This document shows, in pieces, positions 46,569 to 55,990 of a DNA stretch of 64,000 nt. Origin of the DNA: Maritimibacter sp. (GTDB lineage Bacteria > Pseudomonadota > Alphaproteobacteria > Rhodobacterales > Rhodobacteraceae); assembly GCA_011389895.1 (NCBI GenBank), contig JAABTN010000009.1:29278-93277 (forward strand). Direction: 5' to 3'. A program made the translations under genes and the position numbers. The notes beneath the pieces were generated by a model. That model was not told the origin of the DNA and searched no databases. It worked only from the letters and a program-made list of their open reading frames with translations. How positions within the stretch are numbered: the stretch's first letter is position 1; each line of letters starts with the position of its first letter.

Positions 46569-47235
46569 GACCGACCCCGTCCTGCGTCTGACCGACGTGT
46601 CCCTGTCTCTCATGGGCAATGCCGGTCCGGTGGATATTCTGCGCGACATCACGCTTGACGTCGCGCGGGGAGAGACATTGGGGCTTACGGGGCCTTCCGG
46701 GTCGGGCAAGTCATCGCTCCTCATGCTCATGGGCGGGCTTGAACGCGCGACCGGGGGTCAGGTCACCGCCTTGGGGCAGGATCTTGGCCCGATGGACGAA
46801 GATGCGCTCGCCCGGTTTCGTCGGGATCATATGGGGGTGGTGTTTCAGTCTTTCCACCTCATACCGACTATGACCGCGCTTGAGAACGTGGCAACCCCTC
46901 TTGAACTTGCCGGGGTTTCCGATGCCTTTGAACGCGCCGGGGCCGAGCTTGACGCCATGGGCCTTGCCCATCGGGCCGATCACTACCCGGCGCAGATGTC
47001 GGGGGGCGAGCAGCAGCGCACCGCCTTGGCCCGCGCCGCCGTCACAAGGCCCGAGATTTTGCTGGCGGATGAACCGACCGGGAACCTCGATGGGACAACC
47101 GGGGGGGCGATCATGGACCTGCTTTTCGGGCTGCGCGACCGGCACGGATCGACGCTTGTCCTTGTCACCCATGCCGATGACCTCGCCGCGCGCTGCGACC
47201 GGGTGCTGGGCCTGACCGACGGGAGACTTGCATGA
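46567..47235 (+). CDS. ABC transporter ATP-binding protein, YbbA/LolD type
   Basis: 222 residues. Walker A GPSGSGKSSL, Q-loop VFQSFHLIPTM, signature MSGGEQQRTALARAA, Walker B ILLADEPTGNLDG and switch LVTHADDLA are intact. Works with the large FtsX-like permease encoded by the next gene (4-base overlap). The divergent esterase neighbour is the same association seen around E. coli tesA-ybbA-ybbP. The substrate is unproven. Confidence 0.9.
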   Translation: MTDPVLRLTDVSLSLMGNAGPVDILRDITLDVARGETLGLTGPSGSGKSSLLMLMGGLERATGGQVTALGQDLGPMDEDALARFRRDHMGVVFQSFHLIPTMTALENVATPLELAGVSDAFERAGAELDAMGLAHRADHYPAQMSGGEQQRTALARAAVTRPEILLADEPTGNLDGTTGGAIMDLLFGLRDRHGSTLVLVTHADDLAARCDRVLGLTDGRLA

Positions 47236-49760
47236 GCGATACCGCCATTGCCGCCCGCATCGCCCGCCGCGAATTGCGCGGCGGCGTGAAGGGCTTTCGC
47301 GTCTTTCTCGCCTGTATCGCGCTGGGCGTTGCCGCCATCGCCGCAGTCGGTTCGGTGCGCGAGGCCATTCAGGCGGGCATCGCTGACCAAGGTGCGGTGC
47401 TTTTGGGCGGCGATGCCTCGATCGAGCTGACATATCGCCGCGCGTCAGAGGAAGACCGCGCATTTCTCGCCTCTGTTGCGAACGAGGTTGGGGAAGTCAT
47501 CGACTTTCGCTCCATGGCGCGCTTGCCCGGCAACGACGATCAGGCGCTGACACAGGTCAAGGCGGTCGACGACACATGGCCGCTCTACGGCGCGCCGACG
47601 CTTGATCCGCCCCTCGAAATCGACGCGGCGCTGGCCCCGCAGGACGGCGTGCCGGGGGCGGTCATGGCCCCGCTTCTGGCCGAACGTCTCGCGCTGGACA
47701 TCGGCGACACCTTCACGCTTGGCACGCAGGACTTCCGGCTCTCGGCCCGTCTGGTCTCGGCCCCGGACAATGCGGCGGGTGGGTTCGATTTTGGCCCGCC
47801 CACCATCGTTTTGACCGACGATCTCGCAGGATCGGGCCTGATCAGTGACGGCACGCTGTTCGAGAGCGAATATCGCCTCGCGCTTGCGCCCGGGACCGAC
47901 CTTGACGCCCTGCGCGACAGGGTGAGCACCGTGATGGACGACAGCGCGCCGCGCTGGCGTGATGCGCGTAACGGGGCCCCGGGGGTGAGCGAGTTTGTCG
48001 ATCGCCTCGCATCCTTTCTGGTGCTCGTCGGTCTTGCGGGGCTCGCGGTCGGCGGGGTCGGCATTTCGGCCGCCGTGCGCGCCTATCTCGGGGAAAAGAC
48101 CGACGTGATCGCGACCCTGAAGACGCTGGGCGCGGGGCGGCGGGTCATCTTCCTGACCTATGCGTTCCAGATCGGTGTGCTGACCGTTCTGGGCATCATC
48201 CTCGGTCTGATCCTCGGCGGGTTGGTCCCCTTGGTCTTCGCGCCGCTCATCACCTCGGCCCTTCCGATCCCGGCGCGGCTGACCTTTGCGCCCGGACCCA
48301 TGGGCGAGGCCGCCCTTTACGGGGTGCTGGCCGCCACGATTTTTACCCTGTGGCCGCTGGCCAAGACCGAAGAGGTGCGCGCCGCCGCGCTGTTTCGCGG
48401 CCATGGCAACCCCGAGGGCGCGCCCCGCGCGGTCTATGTCGCGCTGACCGCGCTGGGTCTTGCCGCCCTACTGGGGTCTGCGTCGGTGTTCTCCGAGATG
48501 GCGCGCGTTACGCTCTGGTCCGCCTTCGGCATCTTCGTGGCCTTCGTGCTTCTGGTCCTCGCGGGCCGCGCGGTGCGCGCGGTGTCGCGGGCCTTGGCGA
48601 AACGCCCGTTCTTTCGGGGCCGCCCGATGTTGCGCATGGCCTTCGCCTCGGTCGGTGGACCGGGGAACGAGGCGGCGAGTGTCGTGCTCTCGCTCGGTCT
48701 TGGCCTGTCGGTTCTCGCGGCGGTTGGGCAGGTCGACAACAACCTGCGCGGCTCCATCGCGCGTGAGCTTCCCGATATCGCGCCCAGCTTTTTCGTGGTC
48801 GATATCCAGCCGGATCAGATCGACGCGGTGCGCGCGCGGGTGTCGGGCGATGAACAGGTCAGCCGAATGGACGCCGCCCCGATGCTGCGCGGCATGATCA
48901 CCGAGATCAACGGACGCCCCGCGGAAGAGGTCGCGGGGGATCACTGGATCGTCGAGGGCGACCGTGGCATCACCTACTCCGAAGACCTGCCCGACCGCAC
49001 CCGGATCACCGCGGGCCAATGGTGGCCCGAAGACTACGCGGGCGACCCGTTGATCAGCTTCGTTGCCGAAGAGGCCCAGGAAATCGGGCTTTCCGTCGGA
49101 GACACCATGACGATCAATATCCTGGGGCGTGACATAACCGGGCGCATCGCATCGCTGCGCGATGTCGATTTCTCGACCGCGAGCATGAATTTCACCATCG
49201 CGATGAACCCCTCGGCCCTTGCCGGGGCACCGCATTCGTGGCTTGCCACGATCTATGCCGAGGAGGAGGCCGAGGCGGCGCTGTTGCGCGATATTTCGCG
49301 CAGCTATCCCAACATCACGATGATTTCGGTGCGCGAGGCGATCGGGCGGGCGACCGATCTTCTGGGCAGCATCGCGGCTGCGATCACCTATGGCGCGCTC
49401 ATCACGCTGGCGACCGGGGCGGTGGTGCTGATCGGGGCCGCGGCGGCGGGCGAGCGTGGCCGGACGTATGAGGCCGCCGTGCTCAAGACACTGGGGGCAC
49501 CGCGGCTGCGTATCCTGGCCAATTTCGCCCTGCGTTCGGTCATCCTTGGCGCGGCGGCGGGGATCGTCGCGGTCTTTGCCGGTGGGCTGGCGGGCTGGGC
49601 GGTGTCGACCTTCGTGATGGAGACCGGGTTCGCGTTCGAACCCCTGTCGGCGCTCGCCATCGTGTCGGGTGGCGTTCTGGTCACGCTTATCACTGGCCTT
49701 GCCTTCGCGTGGCGCCCGCTCTCGGCCCGCCCGGCGCAGGTGTTGCGCGCGCGGGAGTAG
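47232..49760 (+). CDS. FtsX/MacB-family ABC permease, YbbP type
   Basis: 842-residue inner-membrane permease with about ten helices arranged as two FtsX modules: an N-terminal helix and large periplasmic domain, a core at about residues 255-450, a second periplasmic domain, and a C-terminal core from about 710. Such mechanotransmission transporters move lipids, lipoproteins or peptides at the outer face of the membrane. Coupled to the ATPase gene by ATGA. Converges on sdhB with a strong terminator between. Confidence 0.88.
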   Translation: MSDTAIAARIARRELRGGVKGFRVFLACIALGVAAIAAVGSVREAIQAGIADQGAVLLGGDASIELTYRRASEEDRAFLASVANEVGEVIDFRSMARLPGNDDQALTQVKAVDDTWPLYGAPTLDPPLEIDAALAPQDGVPGAVMAPLLAERLALDIGDTFTLGTQDFRLSARLVSAPDNAAGGFDFGPPTIVLTDDLAGSGLISDGTLFESEYRLALAPGTDLDALRDRVSTVMDDSAPRWRDARNGAPGVSEFVDRLASFLVLVGLAGLAVGGVGISAAVRAYLGEKTDVIATLKTLGAGRRVIFLTYAFQIGVLTVLGIILGLILGGLVPLVFAPLITSALPIPARLTFAPGPMGEAALYGVLAATIFTLWPLAKTEEVRAAALFRGHGNPEGAPRAVYVALTALGLAALLGSASVFSEMARVTLWSAFGIFVAFVLLVLAGRAVRAVSRALAKRPFFRGRPMLRMAFASVGGPGNEAASVVLSLGLGLSVLAAVGQVDNNLRGSIARELPDIAPSFFVVDIQPDQIDAVRARVSGDEQVSRMDAAPMLRGMITEINGRPAEEVAGDHWIVEGDRGITYSEDLPDRTRITAGQWWPEDYAGDPLISFVAEEAQEIGLSVGDTMTINILGRDITGRIASLRDVDFSTASMNFTIAMNPSALAGAPHSWLATIYAEEEAEAALLRDISRSYPNITMISVREAIGRATDLLGSIAAAITYGALITLATGAVVLIGAAAAGERGRTYEAAVLKTLGAPRLRILANFALRSVILGAAAGIVAVFAGGLAGWAVSTFVMETGFAFEPLSALAIVSGGVLVTLITGLAFAWRPLSARPAQVLRARE

Positions 49761-49783
49761 CGGCCCGACCGACCCATGAAAAA

Positions 49784-49808
49784 ACCCCGCTGGCAGAACC
49801 AGCGGGGT
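49784..49808 (-). terminator. Rho-independent terminator of the sdh operon
   Basis: Perfect 10-bp stem ACCCCGCTGG/CCAGCGGGGT with loop CAGAA. On the minus strand the stem is followed by six T, directly after the sdhB stop at 49838. Strong canonical terminator. Confidence 0.93.
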
Positions 49809-49837
49809 CTCCTCCCGAATGGGCGCGTCATCGACCG

Positions 49838-50617
49838 TCAGATCGTGCGCTGCACCATCATCTTCTTGAGCTCGGCAATCGCCTTGGCGGGGTTCAGCCC
49901 CTTGGGGCAGGTTTGCGCACAGTTCATGATCGTGTGGCACCGGTAAAGCTTGAAGGGGTCCTCCAAATCATCCAGCCGCTCACCGGTTGCCTCGTCGCGG
50001 GAATCGATGACCCAACGGTAGGCATGGAGCAGCGCGGCAGGGCCGAGATAGCGATCCGAATTCCACCAGTAGCTCGGGCAGGAGGCCGAGCAGGAAGCGC
50101 ACATCACGCATTCATAGAGACCATCAAGCTTCTTGCGGTCTTCGATGGATTGCTTCCACTCTTTCGCGGGCGCGTTGGTCTTGGTCTCCAACCACGGCAT
50201 GATCGAAGCATGCTGGGCATAGAAATGGGTCAGGTCGGGGATCAGATCCTTGACCACCGGCATATGCGGCAGTGGATAGATTTTCACATCCCCCTTGATC
50301 TCGTCCATCCCGAAGATACAGGCGAGCGTGTTCTGCCCGTCGATGTTCATCGCGCAGGACCCGCAAATGCCTTCGCGGCAGGAGCGGCGGAAGGTCAGCG
50401 TCGGGTCGATCTCGTTCTTGATCTTGATCAGCGCGTCGAGAACCATGGGCCCGCATTTGTCCATGTCTAGGAAATAGGTATCGACACGCGGGTTCTCGTC
50501 ATCGTCCGGCGACCATCGGTAGACCATGAATTTGCGCACGTTGGTCGCGCCCTTGGGCTTTGGCCATGTCTTGCCAGTGCGGATTTTCGAGTTCTTGGGG
50601 AGGGTCAGTTGAACCAT
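49838..50617 (-). CDS. sdhB: Succinate dehydrogenase iron-sulfur subunit
   Basis: 259 residues. Carries electrons from SdhA flavin to quinone through three clusters: [2Fe-2S] in [21 protein letters not shown], [4Fe-4S] in [11 protein letters not shown], and the [3Fe-4S]/[4Fe-4S] region with [11 protein letters not shown]. Last gene of sdhC-D-A-B, ten bases after sdhA. Confidence 0.97.
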   Translation of the reverse strand: MVQLTLPKNSKIRTGKTWPKPKGATNVRKFMVYRWSPDDDENPRVDTYFLDMDKCGPMVLDALIKIKNEIDPTLTFRRSCREGICGSCAMNIDGQNTLACIFGMDEIKGDVKIYPLPHMPVVKDLIPDLTHFYAQHASIMPWLETKTNAPAKEWKQSIEDRKKLDGLYECVMCASCSASCPSYWWNSDRYLGPAALLHAYRWVIDSRDEATGERLDDLEDPFKLYRCHTIMNCAQTCPKGLNPAKAIAELKKMMVQRTI

Positions 50618-50627
50618 TGTGTTCTCC

Positions 50628-52433
50628 TTAGAACGTCCGCGCCTTGGGCGCGATTTTCTTGAGCGCGATTCCGCCCTGGTCTTCCTTGGTCAAGGGGTCG
50701 AGGATCACCGGGCGATAGCTTAGCGTCACCTTCTTGCCCTTGACCTTGGCAATGGTGTGCTTGCGCCATTCCTTGTCGTCGCGCGCGGCATAATCTTCGG
50801 ACGCATGCGCGCCCCGGCTTTCCTTGCGCGCCTCGGCCCCCACGATCGTGGCCAGAGCGTTCGGCATCAGGTTGGTCAATTCCAACGTTTCCATCAGGTC
50901 CGAGTTCCACACGAGGCTTCGGTCGGTGACCTTGAGATCGTCAAGCTTGCCGGCGATGGCCGTCATCTTCTTGACCCCGTCCGCCAGCGTCTTGTCGGTG
51001 CGGAAAACGGCCGCGTCTTCCTGCATGGTGCGCTGCATCTCCAGCCGTAGATCGGCTGTCGGCGTGCCGCCGTCGGCGTGGCGCAGATTGTCGAAGCGGT
51101 CGAACGCCTTGTCGATGGCCTTCTTGTCCGGCGTCGGCACCGCGCTGTTCGGATCGACGATCTCGCCCGCGCGGATCGCGGCGGCGCGGCCAAAGACCAC
51201 AAGATCGATGAGCGAATTGGACCCAAGCCGGTTTGCCCCGTGCACCGAGGCACAGCCGGCCTCGCCCACGGCCATCAGGCCGGGCACCACGCGGTTGGGG
51301 CTACGCGATGTCGGGTTGAGCACTTCGCCGACATAGTTGGTCGGAATGCCGCCCATGTTGTAATGCACGGTCGGAAGCACCGGGATCGGCTCTTTCGTCA
51401 CGTCCACGCCCGCGAAAATCCGGGCGCTCTCGGAAATGCCCGGCAGGCGTTCGGCCAGCGCCTCAGAGGGCAGGTGGCTTAGGTTCAGGTGAATATGGTC
51501 GCCATGTTCGCCCACGCCCCGGCCTTCGCGGATTTCCATGGTCATGGAGCGGGACACGTAGTCACGCGGGGCGAGGTCTTTGTATTGGGGCGCATAGCGC
51601 TCCATGAACCGTTCGCCTTCCGAGTTGGTCAGATAGCCGCCTTCGCCACGCGCCCCTTCGGTGATCAGGCAGCCGGAGCCGTAGATGCCGGTGGGGTGAA
51701 ACTGCACGAATTCCATGTCCTGAAGCGGAAGACCCGCGCGCGCCACCATGCCGCCGCCATCGCCGGTGCAGGTGTGGGCCGAGGTGGCCGAGAAATAGGC
51801 ACGGCCATAGCCGCCGGTGGCCAGAACCACCATCTTGGCCGAGAAGACGTGCATGGTGCCATCGTCAAGCTTCCAGCACAGGACGCCTTCGCATTTGCCG
51901 TCATCCGACATCAACAGGTCGAGTGCGAAATACTCGATGTAGAACTCGGCGTTGTTTTTCAGCGACTGACCATAAAGCGTGTGCAGGATCGCGTGGCCGG
52001 TGCGGTCGGCGGCGGCACAGGTGCGCTGCACGGCCGGGCCTTCGCCGAATTCTGTGGTGTGACCGCCGAAGGGACGCTGGTAGATCTTGCCTTCCTCGGT
52101 GCGCGAGAACGGCACGCCATAATGTTCAAGCTCGTAAACCGCCTTGGGCGCCTCGCGGGCGAGGTATTCCATCGCGTCGGTATCACCGAGCCAGTCAGAG
52201 CCCTTTACGGTGTCATACATGTGCCACTGCCAGGTGTCGGGGCCCATGTTCGACAGCGATGCCGCGATGCCGCCTTGCGCGGCGACCGTGTGCGAGCGTG
52301 TCGGAAACACCTTGGTCACACAGGCGGTCCGAAGACCTTGTTCCGCCATGCCCAAGGTCGCGCGCAGGCCGGCGCCACCGGCACCCACCACCACAACGTC
52401 ATATTCGTGCGTTTCGTATTCGTATTCAGCCAT
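50628..52433 (-). CDS. sdhA: Succinate dehydrogenase flavoprotein subunit
   Basis: 601 residues with covalent-FAD His in [15 protein letters not shown]-terminal [19 protein letters not shown] and the active-site Arg region [15 protein letters not shown]. Oxidises succinate to fumarate in the TCA cycle. Full length, no anomalies. Ten bases downstream of sdhD. Confidence 0.98.
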   Translation of the reverse strand: MAEYEYETHEYDVVVVGAGGAGLRATLGMAEQGLRTACVTKVFPTRSHTVAAQGGIAASLSNMGPDTWQWHMYDTVKGSDWLGDTDAMEYLAREAPKAVYELEHYGVPFSRTEEGKIYQRPFGGHTTEFGEGPAVQRTCAAADRTGHAILHTLYGQSLKNNAEFYIEYFALDLLMSDDGKCEGVLCWKLDDGTMHVFSAKMVVLATGGYGRAYFSATSAHTCTGDGGGMVARAGLPLQDMEFVQFHPTGIYGSGCLITEGARGEGGYLTNSEGERFMERYAPQYKDLAPRDYVSRSMTMEIREGRGVGEHGDHIHLNLSHLPSEALAERLPGISESARIFAGVDVTKEPIPVLPTVHYNMGGIPTNYVGEVLNPTSRSPNRVVPGLMAVGEAGCASVHGANRLGSNSLIDLVVFGRAAAIRAGEIVDPNSAVPTPDKKAIDKAFDRFDNLRHADGGTPTADLRLEMQRTMQEDAAVFRTDKTLADGVKKMTAIAGKLDDLKVTDRSLVWNSDLMETLELTNLMPNALATIVGAEARKESRGAHASEDYAARDDKEWRKHTIAKVKGKKVTLSYRPVILDPLTKEDQGGIALKKIAPKARTF

Positions 52434-52443
52434 TGTTTTTCCC

Positions 52444-52821
52444 TCAGGCGCCCAGCGAGATGCGGATGATGGCGTAGACGCCGACCAGCGCGAACAGCGT
52501 GCACAGCAGCCGCGCGGAAATGATGAGCATCATGCCGAGACGGCCATGCACGTAATCCTCGATCACCACCTGAAGCCCTTGGAACAGGTGCAGAAACGCG
52601 GTCGCGATGAACGCGATGGCGATCACGGCGTTGATGGGGTGGGCATAGGCGGCGCGCACGGCCTCGTACCCATCGCCGAGGTTGTAGGCGAAAGGCAGCA
52701 CGAAGAGCGGGACGAGGAACAAAAGCGCGACGGCGCTGACGCGTTGTTCCCAGAAATGGCTGGTGCCCTGCTTGGCTGACCCCAGCCCGTCGACACGTTT
52801 GCGGTCGGTGAGAAATCTCAT
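52444..52821 (-). CDS. sdhD: Succinate dehydrogenase membrane anchor subunit D
   Basis: 125 residues with three hydrophobic helices ([57 protein letters not shown]). The second helix contains the His (FLHLFQG) that probably ligates haem b together with SdhC. Ten bases after sdhC. Confidence 0.93.
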   Translation of the reverse strand: MRFLTDRKRVDGLGSAKQGTSHFWEQRVSAVALLFLVPLFVLPFAYNLGDGYEAVRAAYAHPINAVIAIAFIATAFLHLFQGLQVVIEDYVHGRLGMMLIISARLLCTLFALVGVYAIIRISLGA

Positions 52822-52831
52822 GTCTGTCTCC

Positions 52832-53215
52832 TTACCCGACGATCAGGGTCACGATGACCATGAGGCCCGCGGCCCCAAGGGCAGCGACCCCGGTGCGAAA
52901 TACGCGCTTTTGCCCGAAGGACGACCCGGTGTCCCAGACAAGGTGGCGAATGCCGTTCATGTAGTGAAACCAAAGCGCGGCCATCGAGAGAAAGAGCACC
53001 AGATCCCCGAACCACGACGTCAACACCGCACTCGCAGTCTCGAAATACGCAGGGCCGGTTGCCAGCGCTAGGAAATACCAGACGATAAGGATCGCGGCCA
53101 CCGACATGGCGACACCGGTTGCGCGGTGCATGATCGACATGATCGCGTTCAGCGGCCAGCGATAGATGGAAACGTGAGGGGATAGCGGGCGGTTGTCTTG
53201 CGAGACATTTGCCAT
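52832..53215 (-). CDS. sdhC: Succinate dehydrogenase cytochrome b556 subunit C
   Basis: 127 residues. Family signature RPLSPHVSIYRWPLNAIMSIMHRATGVAM, with the quinone-site Ser/Arg, and a haem-ligand His in FHYMNGIRHLVWD. Three membrane helices. First gene of the sdh operon; its promoter region carries the twin palindromes described separately. Confidence 0.96.
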   Translation of the reverse strand: MANVSQDNRPLSPHVSIYRWPLNAIMSIMHRATGVAMSVAAILIVWYFLALATGPAYFETASAVLTSWFGDLVLFLSMAALWFHYMNGIRHLVWDTGSSFGQKRVFRTGVAALGAAGLMVIVTLIVG

Positions 53216-53250
53216 GGCTCTTCCTTCGTAGCTATTGGCGGTTGCGCCTT

Positions 53251-53268
53251 ACCAATACGCAAATTGGT
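53251..53268. promoter_or_regulatory. Inverted repeat near the sdhC start (ACCAAT-n6-ATTGGT)
   Basis: Perfect 6-bp inverted repeat with a 6-base spacer, 36 bases upstream of sdhC, close to where the core promoter or leader should be. Function unknown. Confidence 0.35.
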
Positions 53269-53334
53269 TCGAGAGTCACGAGCGGATTGGTCAAAAAACC
53301 GCATGAAGACCGCTCACGCAGAAAGAATTTGGGC

Positions 53335-53367
53335 GTTGTGATCACGAAAGGAATGCGTGTGATCACA
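53335..53367 (-). promoter_or_regulatory. Twin TGTGATCAC palindromes upstream of sdhC
   Basis: Two palindromes, at 53337-53346 (TGTGATCACg) and 53358-53367 (TGTGATCACA), start exactly 21 bp apart. The near one lies 121 nt before the sdhC ATG. The same paired element, with matching flanks, precedes sucC at 62357-62389. Two helical turns of spacing suggests cooperative dimer binding on one face of DNA. Confidence 0.82.
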
Positions 53368-53377
53368 AATGCGAGGA

Positions 53378-54190
53378 TCAAGGAAAAAGCGTCTCGGCCC
53401 GCGCCGACAAGGCCTCGCCCAGCTCGGTACAGATTTGAATTTCCGTGTAATTCGGGTCGTAGAAGGCGTTGGACTCGCCGCAGGGAATGACGCTTACGTT
53501 GATCGTGACCGGCAAATGAATGGTCGCGTTGATCCCTGCCACGATCCTCGTCACGTGGCGGGCCAAATGGCTGTCGGGTTCATCGATCCAATCCATCCGC
53601 AGGCTGTTTCCGGGGGCATCGGTTGCCAAACGGTCGAGCACCGCACCCCATGCGGTGGCACTTTGTATGTATTCTTCCTGACAGGTCTCTTCGCGGTCTT
53701 CGGGCAAATCGACCAGCTGCAGGATCGGTTCATGGGTCTCGGGAGCCGCGCCGTAGATCAGGCAGGCGAAATTGTAGGCGCGCTGAAGATCGGGGCCATG
53801 CACGTCCCACAGGTCGAGATTGTCGACGTGGTCGCCCACCCGGTCCGCGAACCACAGGTAGTTGTGGGTGACCAGCGGCGCGAGCGTCGCCACCTCTTCT
53901 GGCTCGTGCAGCCGGGTCAGCATCACCACGGCAAACATATCGGCGGCGTATTCCTCGGACCCATAAATCGGCAGCCCGAGCGCGTCGATCAACGCGTGGG
54001 CCAGCTCGTGATACAGCGTTTCGGTCACGTTCGCTTCGACATAGTCGCGCAGGGTGGTGTCGCGTGTCCCGGCGACCCCGTCGGCGCGTTGGTTGCGATC
54101 AACGGTGTAGCTGTCCTTGGTCCCCTGTGCGTGGGTGCTCAGGGGGGCGAGGGCGAGCATGATAACGGCAACGAACAGGCGCATGGCCAT
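53378..54190 (-). CDS. DUF4344-type putative secreted zinc metallopeptidase
   Basis: 270 residues with a signal peptide (MRLFVAVIMLALAPLSTHA|QG). Zinc motif HELAH at residues 61-65 and a downstream SEEYAADMFAV that supplies the probable third ligand Glu, an arrangement typical of gluzincin-like peptidases. Substrate unknown. The start overlaps the mesaconyl-CoA hydratase stop region (TGATATG); a second ATG at 54184 is equally plausible. It separates the sdh operon from the ethylmalonyl-CoA genes. Confidence 0.8.
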   Translation of the reverse strand: MAMRLFVAVIMLALAPLSTHAQGTKDSYTVDRNQRADGVAGTRDTTLRDYVEANVTETLYHELAHALIDALGLPIYGSEEYAADMFAVVMLTRLHEPEEVATLAPLVTHNYLWFADRVGDHVDNLDLWDVHGPDLQRAYNFACLIYGAAPETHEPILQLVDLPEDREETCQEEYIQSATAWGAVLDRLATDAPGNSLRMDWIDEPDSHLARHVTRIVAGINATIHLPVTINVSVIPCGESNAFYDPNYTEIQICTELGEALSARAETLFP

Positions 54191-54191
54191 A

Positions 54192-55226
54192 TCAGACGGG
54201 CATGAGCGCCCAATAGTCAAGATCGAGGAGCACGTGGGGAAGATATTTGCCATCCTCGCCGCGCAGCGCAAAGTTCTGGTGATCGCCTTTCGTGGCCACC
54301 AACCGAAGCCGTACCGCCCCGACACCGGGGGCGTCCGTCTCGGAGGTGTCCAGCACTTCGGACCAGGCCCGCACGGTGTCGCCCGAGAAACAGGGGTTGG
54401 CGTGGGCCCCGGCGTTCAGCCCGACGATCATCTGCGCATTGGCCAACCCGTTGAACGACAGGCTCCGCGCCAATGATATGATGTGCCCGCCATAGATCAA
54501 CCGCTTGCCATCCTCGCGGTTGGTGGCGTCGAAATGCACCTTCGCGGTGTTTTGCCAAAGCCGCGTGGCCATCATGTGCTCGGCATCCTCAAGCGTGATC
54601 CCGTCGACGTGGTCGATCACCTCGCCGATCTCGTAGTCACCAAGGCGATGGGGTTCGCCCGCCAGCATGAAGTCAAAGCGCCCGAAATCGAGCCCCTCGG
54701 GGATCACGAGATCACGGGGCGCAAGCGCCGGTTTGAGGTCCGGGACAAGCGTATCGGGGGCATCCGCCGCCGCATCGCGTTTGCGCACCATGACCCAGCG
54801 GATATAGGTCAGGATCGGTTCGTCGTGCTGGTTGTAGCCCGTGGTTTCCACCCAGACCACGCCTGAGCGCCCGTTCGAGTTTTGCTTGAGCCCGATGACC
54901 TTGCTCTCGGCCCGAAGCGTATCGCCCGGCCAGACCGGGGCCAGCCACCGACCTTCGGCATAGCCAAGATTGGCGACCGCATTCAGCGAAATGTCCGGCA
55001 CCGTCTTGCCAAACACCACGTGAAACGCCGCCAGATCGTCAATCGGGCTGGACGAGAGCCCGCAATCCTGCGCGAAGCTATCCGAGGAATAAAGCGCATG
55101 CCGGGCCGGGTAGAGAGCGTGATAGAGCGCGCGCTCGCCGCCCGATACGGTGCGTGGCACGGCGTGACGGATCACCTCACCAATGCGGTAATCTTCGAAG
55201 AACCGGCCGGAGTTTGTCTTGGTCAC
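54192..55226 (-). CDS. mch: Mesaconyl-CoA hydratase (beta-methylmalyl-CoA dehydratase)
   Basis: 344 residues with two MaoC-like (R)-hydratase hot-dog domains. Blocks FFEDYRIGEVIRHAVPRT, FHVVFGKTVPDISLNAVANLGYAEG, EYI-like ILTYIRWVMVRKR, EDAEHMMATRLWQNTAKVHFD and IYGGHIISLARSLSFNGLANA are those of mesaconyl-CoA hydratases. Acts in the ethylmalonyl-CoA pathway of acetyl-CoA assimilation, interconverting mesaconyl-C1-CoA and beta-methylmalyl-CoA. Start appears to be GTG, two bases after the DUF1737 stop. Confidence 0.9.
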   Translation of the reverse strand: MTKTNSGRFFEDYRIGEVIRHAVPRTVSGGERALYHALYPARHALYSSDSFAQDCGLSSSPIDDLAAFHVVFGKTVPDISLNAVANLGYAEGRWLAPVWPGDTLRAESKVIGLKQNSNGRSGVVWVETTGYNQHDEPILTYIRWVMVRKRDAAADAPDTLVPDLKPALAPRDLVIPEGLDFGRFDFMLAGEPHRLGDYEIGEVIDHVDGITLEDAEHMMATRLWQNTAKVHFDATNREDGKRLIYGGHIISLARSLSFNGLANAQMIVGLNAGAHANPCFSGDTVRAWSEVLDTSETDAPGVGAVRLRLVATKGDHQNFALRGEDGKYLPHVLLDLDYWALMPV

Positions 55227-55228
55227 CG

Positions 55229-55432
55229 CTACTGCGCCCCCAGCTTGATGTCGGGGTGATAGTCGCCCGGCACCTCTTTCGTGACCGCTTGACCGCAGCG
55301 CATGACGCCGTTCGCGGCGTCAAACGCATAGGTCGGTGCACCGTAAAGCGCCCAGCCCTTGTTCAGGGCCTCGGTCACCTTGTGGCAGAACTCGGACGTG
55401 TCGTCGGCCGAAAGGAAACGGTAAAGCTGCAT
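55229..55432 (-). CDS. DUF1737-domain small protein
   Basis: 67 residues, soluble. The core LYRFLSADDTSEFCHKVTEALNKGWALYGAPTYAFD matches the DUF1737 family of short proteins; function unknown. Fits tightly between nnrU (nine bases before it) and mch (two bases after), so it is part of this operon. Confidence 0.85.
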   Translation of the reverse strand: MQLYRFLSADDTSEFCHKVTEALNKGWALYGAPTYAFDAANGVMRCGQAVTKEVPGDYHPDIKLGAQ

Positions 55433-55441
55433 GATCGTCCC

Positions 55442-55987
55442 TTATCCGAAGACCGGGTAACCGAGCCAGGCGTGCACCCAGGCAATCACCGCAAAGACCA
55501 CGACGGTGCCCACGATGGCCCCGATTTCCTTGCCCATGGGAAACGGTCCGGTCGCCTTCGCGGGCTTTGCCTGCTTGTTGATCAAGATCACCTCGACCAC
55601 GGCCCATGCCAGCAGCCCGACGAACAGGACGAGAGACGGAATATCGCCGTTCACGAGGATATGGGCCAGCGCCCAGACCTTGACCGCCGTGAGCTGCGGG
55701 TGGCGGATCTTCGACGTGATCCATGTCTTCATGCCGGAGGCCGCGAACAGGTAGACCGCGAACAGGGTCAAAAGATTGTTGATCCCCACCGTCGCCGGGT
55801 GCCGTCCCCAGAGAAACGCACCATCGGCCATGCGGTAGCCGATGACCATCAGGACGAGCCCGCCAATGACACCGACCGCGGCAATGGCTTTGAAGCTGTC
55901 GCCGAACCCGGCGCGTTTTTCCGGGGCGATCCGTTTGAACAGGTGGGCGGCGGACCACAACAGCAAACCGACGATGAGAACGAGCAT
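55442..55987 (-). CDS. NnrU-family membrane protein
   Basis: 181 residues with about five hydrophobic helices and the NnrU pattern (LLWSAAHLFKRIAPEKRAGFGD, HPQLTAVKVWALAHILVNGD). NnrU relatives are linked to nitric oxide reduction in denitrifiers and to isoprenoid or carotenoid biochemistry (Z-ISO-like). No denitrification gene is in the window, so the role here is open. Starts three bases downstream of the malyl-CoA thioesterase stop. Confidence 0.85.
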   Translation of the reverse strand: MLVLIVGLLLWSAAHLFKRIAPEKRAGFGDSFKAIAAVGVIGGLVLMVIGYRMADGAFLWGRHPATVGINNLLTLFAVYLFAASGMKTWITSKIRHPQLTAVKVWALAHILVNGDIPSLVLFVGLLAWAVVEVILINKQAKPAKATGPFPMGKEIGAIVGTVVVFAVIAWVHAWLGYPVFG

Positions 55988-55990
55988 GGC

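Noticed and set aside
55442..55987. Denitrification role for the NnrU-family gene
   Set aside because: No nitric oxide reductase or nitrite reductase genes in the window; the neighbours are carbon-metabolism genes.
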